Positions 6,569 through 7,279 of a stretch of DNA of 7,279 bases are shown here, one piece after another (position 1 is the stretch's first letter; every line of letters starts with the position of its first letter). A program made the translations under genes and the position numbers. This DNA comes from CAZXCQ01 sp964639275. Lineage in GTDB: Bacteria; Desulfobacterota; DSM-4660; Desulfatiglandales; Desulfatiglandaceae. The stretch covers positions 1 through 7,279 of the forward strand of contig CAZXCQ010000307.1 of the NCBI GenBank assembly GCA_964639275.1, given 5' to 3'. A model generated the notes under the pieces. That model worked only from the letters and a program-made list of their open reading frames with translations. It did not search any database and was not told the DNA's origin.

Positions 6569-6701
6569 AGCTCAGACGTTCAATGAATCCCCGCTCCAAA
6601 ATCAGGTGAGGTAAGGCGATAAGAACTTCCTTTCTTTGGGCCGGAGCATAGGTGATTTCGCCTTGTGGGTCAACGAAAATCTGACCGTCCTTGTGTGGCA
6701 T
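6567..6701 (-). CDS. Uncertain 44-codon ORF or gene remnant
   Basis: An open frame from ATG (6701-6699) to TAG (6569-6567) encodes a 44-residue peptide beginning MPHKDGQIFVDPQGEITYAP and ending in a helix-like hydrophobic stretch LIALPHLILERGFIERLS. The composition looks protein-like rather than random, and the frame stays open further upstream to 6854, but that extension is antisense to the transposase remnant. There is no good Shine-Dalgarno before the ATG. It may be the C-terminal piece of a gene cut by the adjacent transposon, a small real gene, or chance. I do not recognise a family. Confidence 0.25.
   Translation of the reverse strand: MPHKDGQIFVDPQGEITYAPAQRKEVLIALPHLILERGFIERLS
6645..6673 (-). 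promoter_or_regulatory. Candidate sigma-70 promoter for the minus-strand genes
   Basis: On the minus strand TTGACC (complement of 6673-6668) is followed after exactly 17 bases by TATGCT (complement of 6650-6645). These match the consensus at five of six and four of six bases. Transcription would begin near 6638, giving a leader of about 165 bases that contains the three stem-loops before the SDR start. The site overlaps the uncertain 44-codon ORF, so if that ORF is real and coding, the promoter is less likely. Confidence 0.35.
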
Positions 6702-6776
6702 CGGGTCACATCTTGATTTGGGAATTGCGTGGCAACATGGTGTTTTATACATGACCTGATCGAGGGAGCAGGAAAT

Positions 6777-7070
6777 ATAGCGAGACCCTGGAGAATCCAA
6801 TATGATGGTGCATATTACCATGTCCTTTCGCGAGGCCGCACCGGGAGGTCCCACAGCAAAGGCGGGGTAGTTGGGAGAATAAATGCGGAAGCGGTCCTGG
6901 AACAGGCTTCCGGATTAACCCATTTTCCTGTAGAGCGGTTTAAGAGAAAGGGGCGCGTTTACGGAGAAGATAAGGAGAAAAGGGACCTCTTGCTGTTTTT
7001 TCTGGGGGAAAGGGGGGCTTTAGAAAACGTCATAAAGATCTATTGGGGTATGGGGGTGAAATATTTATAA
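6777..7070 (+). pseudogene. Decayed Y1 (IS200-like / REP-associated) transposase
   Basis: From 6777 the frame reads IARPWRIQYDGAYYHVLSRG, the N-terminus of Y1 transposases of the REP-associated type, normally MARPLRIEY..GA.YHV..RG. The first codon is ATA (6777-6779), not ATG, although a GGGAGCAGG ribosome-binding stretch (6764-6772) sits correctly before it; the start appears to have been lost by point mutation. After codon 20 (6836) the HUH motif and catalytic tyrosine region are missing. The frame then resumes with what resembles the C-terminal helical part, VERFKRKGR (6930 onward) and KEKRDLLLFFLGERG. Only about 97 codons remain of a usual 200 or more. In-frame initiation is possible only at an unrelated ATG at 6729, so a functional product is unlikely. 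Confidence 0.75.
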
Positions 7071-7279
7071 TTGTCGATTGATGACTGAAAAATAAAGAAG
7101 GTGATCGGGTCTATTTGTTGAATATTACAAACAAATCTTGGCATGATTCTAGAACACCATGATTTGCAGAAGAAGTTATGGATTGAAGGATATTATAAAA
7201 GGTGTTGCTTCGGGCTTTTTGTATCTGCGATTCAGACAGTAGAGGGTCTACCAGGGCGGCTCACCTTTGACAGCCGTAA
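7071..7279. other. AT-rich non-coding right flank
   Basis: No convincing gene is seen. Just past the transposase stop, the same frame reads LSIDD, a stop, then KIKKVI, which faintly resembles the lysine-rich tail of REP-associated transposases and may be its decayed end. Small inverted repeats are present: ATTTGTT/AACAAAT (7113-7119, 7130-7136), GTAGA/TCTAC (7239-7243, 7247-7251) and CGGCT/AGCCG (7257-7261, 7272-7276). The last two sit side by side at the window edge and could be REP-like hairpins or the start of another element. Confidence 0.35.

Noticed and set aside
6729..7070. Intact 113-residue gene starting at the ATG at 6729
   Set aside because: The first 16 codons are unrelated to the transposase family, family similarity begins at the ATA at 6777, and the catalytic core is absent, so a pseudogene is the better call.
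1..7279. CRISPR arrays, tRNA or rRNA genes, toxin-antitoxin or phage-defence genes
   Set aside because: No regularly spaced repeats, no tRNA-like cloverleaf or rRNA segments, and no defence-family motifs were seen on either strand.

Overview
The window looks like accessory chromosomal DNA from a bacterium, moderately GC-rich by eye, with strong Shine-Dalgarno sites (AAGGAGG and AAAGGAGG forms). The gene mix is a CoA-transferase III family racemase, a FadD-type ligase, short-chain dehydrogenases (SDRs) and an acetoacetate-decarboxylase-like protein. The transposase remnants are of types common in Desulfobacterota/Deltaproteobacteria, so I favour that group. This assignment is inference; no ribosomal or other marker gene is present.

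Layout. (1) Positions 1-145 are a non-coding leader with a 12-base direct repeat that may be the end of an insertion sequence. (2) 146-1288 (+) encodes an alpha-methylacyl-CoA racemase with all three expected catalytic residues. (3) Facing it, five genes lie on the minus strand and read right to left: an NAD-type SDR (6472-5702), an acetoacetate-decarboxylase-superfamily protein (5680-4952, GTG start), an alpha/beta hydrolase (4918-3974), a second SDR (3837-3073) and an acyl-CoA synthetase (3021-1336). (4) Between the hydrolase and the second SDR, a minus-strand stretch at about 3865-3972 reads as a fragment of an IS91-like (Y2) transposase. (5) Upstream of the first SDR are a plausible sigma-70 promoter, three small stem-loops and a 44-codon ORF of uncertain status. 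(6) 6777-7070 (+) is a decayed Y1/REP-associated transposase with its start codon changed to ATA and its catalytic middle deleted. It is followed by AT-rich non-coding DNA to the window end.

Function. The racemase and ligase together point to activation and C2 epimerisation of a 2-methyl-branched acid. Possible sources are isoprenoids, sterol side chains, or methylalkyl intermediates of anaerobic hydrocarbon breakdown. The two SDRs, the decarboxylase-like protein and the hydrolase could handle oxidation of a hydroxyl group and later C-C, ester or thioester cleavage. No acyl-CoA dehydrogenase, enoyl-CoA hydratase or thiolase is present, so the pathway would have to be completed elsewhere. The three-gene block of SDR, decarboxylase-like protein and hydrolase is bracketed by two different transposase remnants, which suggests it was brought in as a module. 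I see no CRISPR array, tRNA, rRNA or recognisable defence or phage genes. The best candidate for something undescribed is this catabolic module, in particular its decarboxylase-like protein, which lacks the second active-site lysine.
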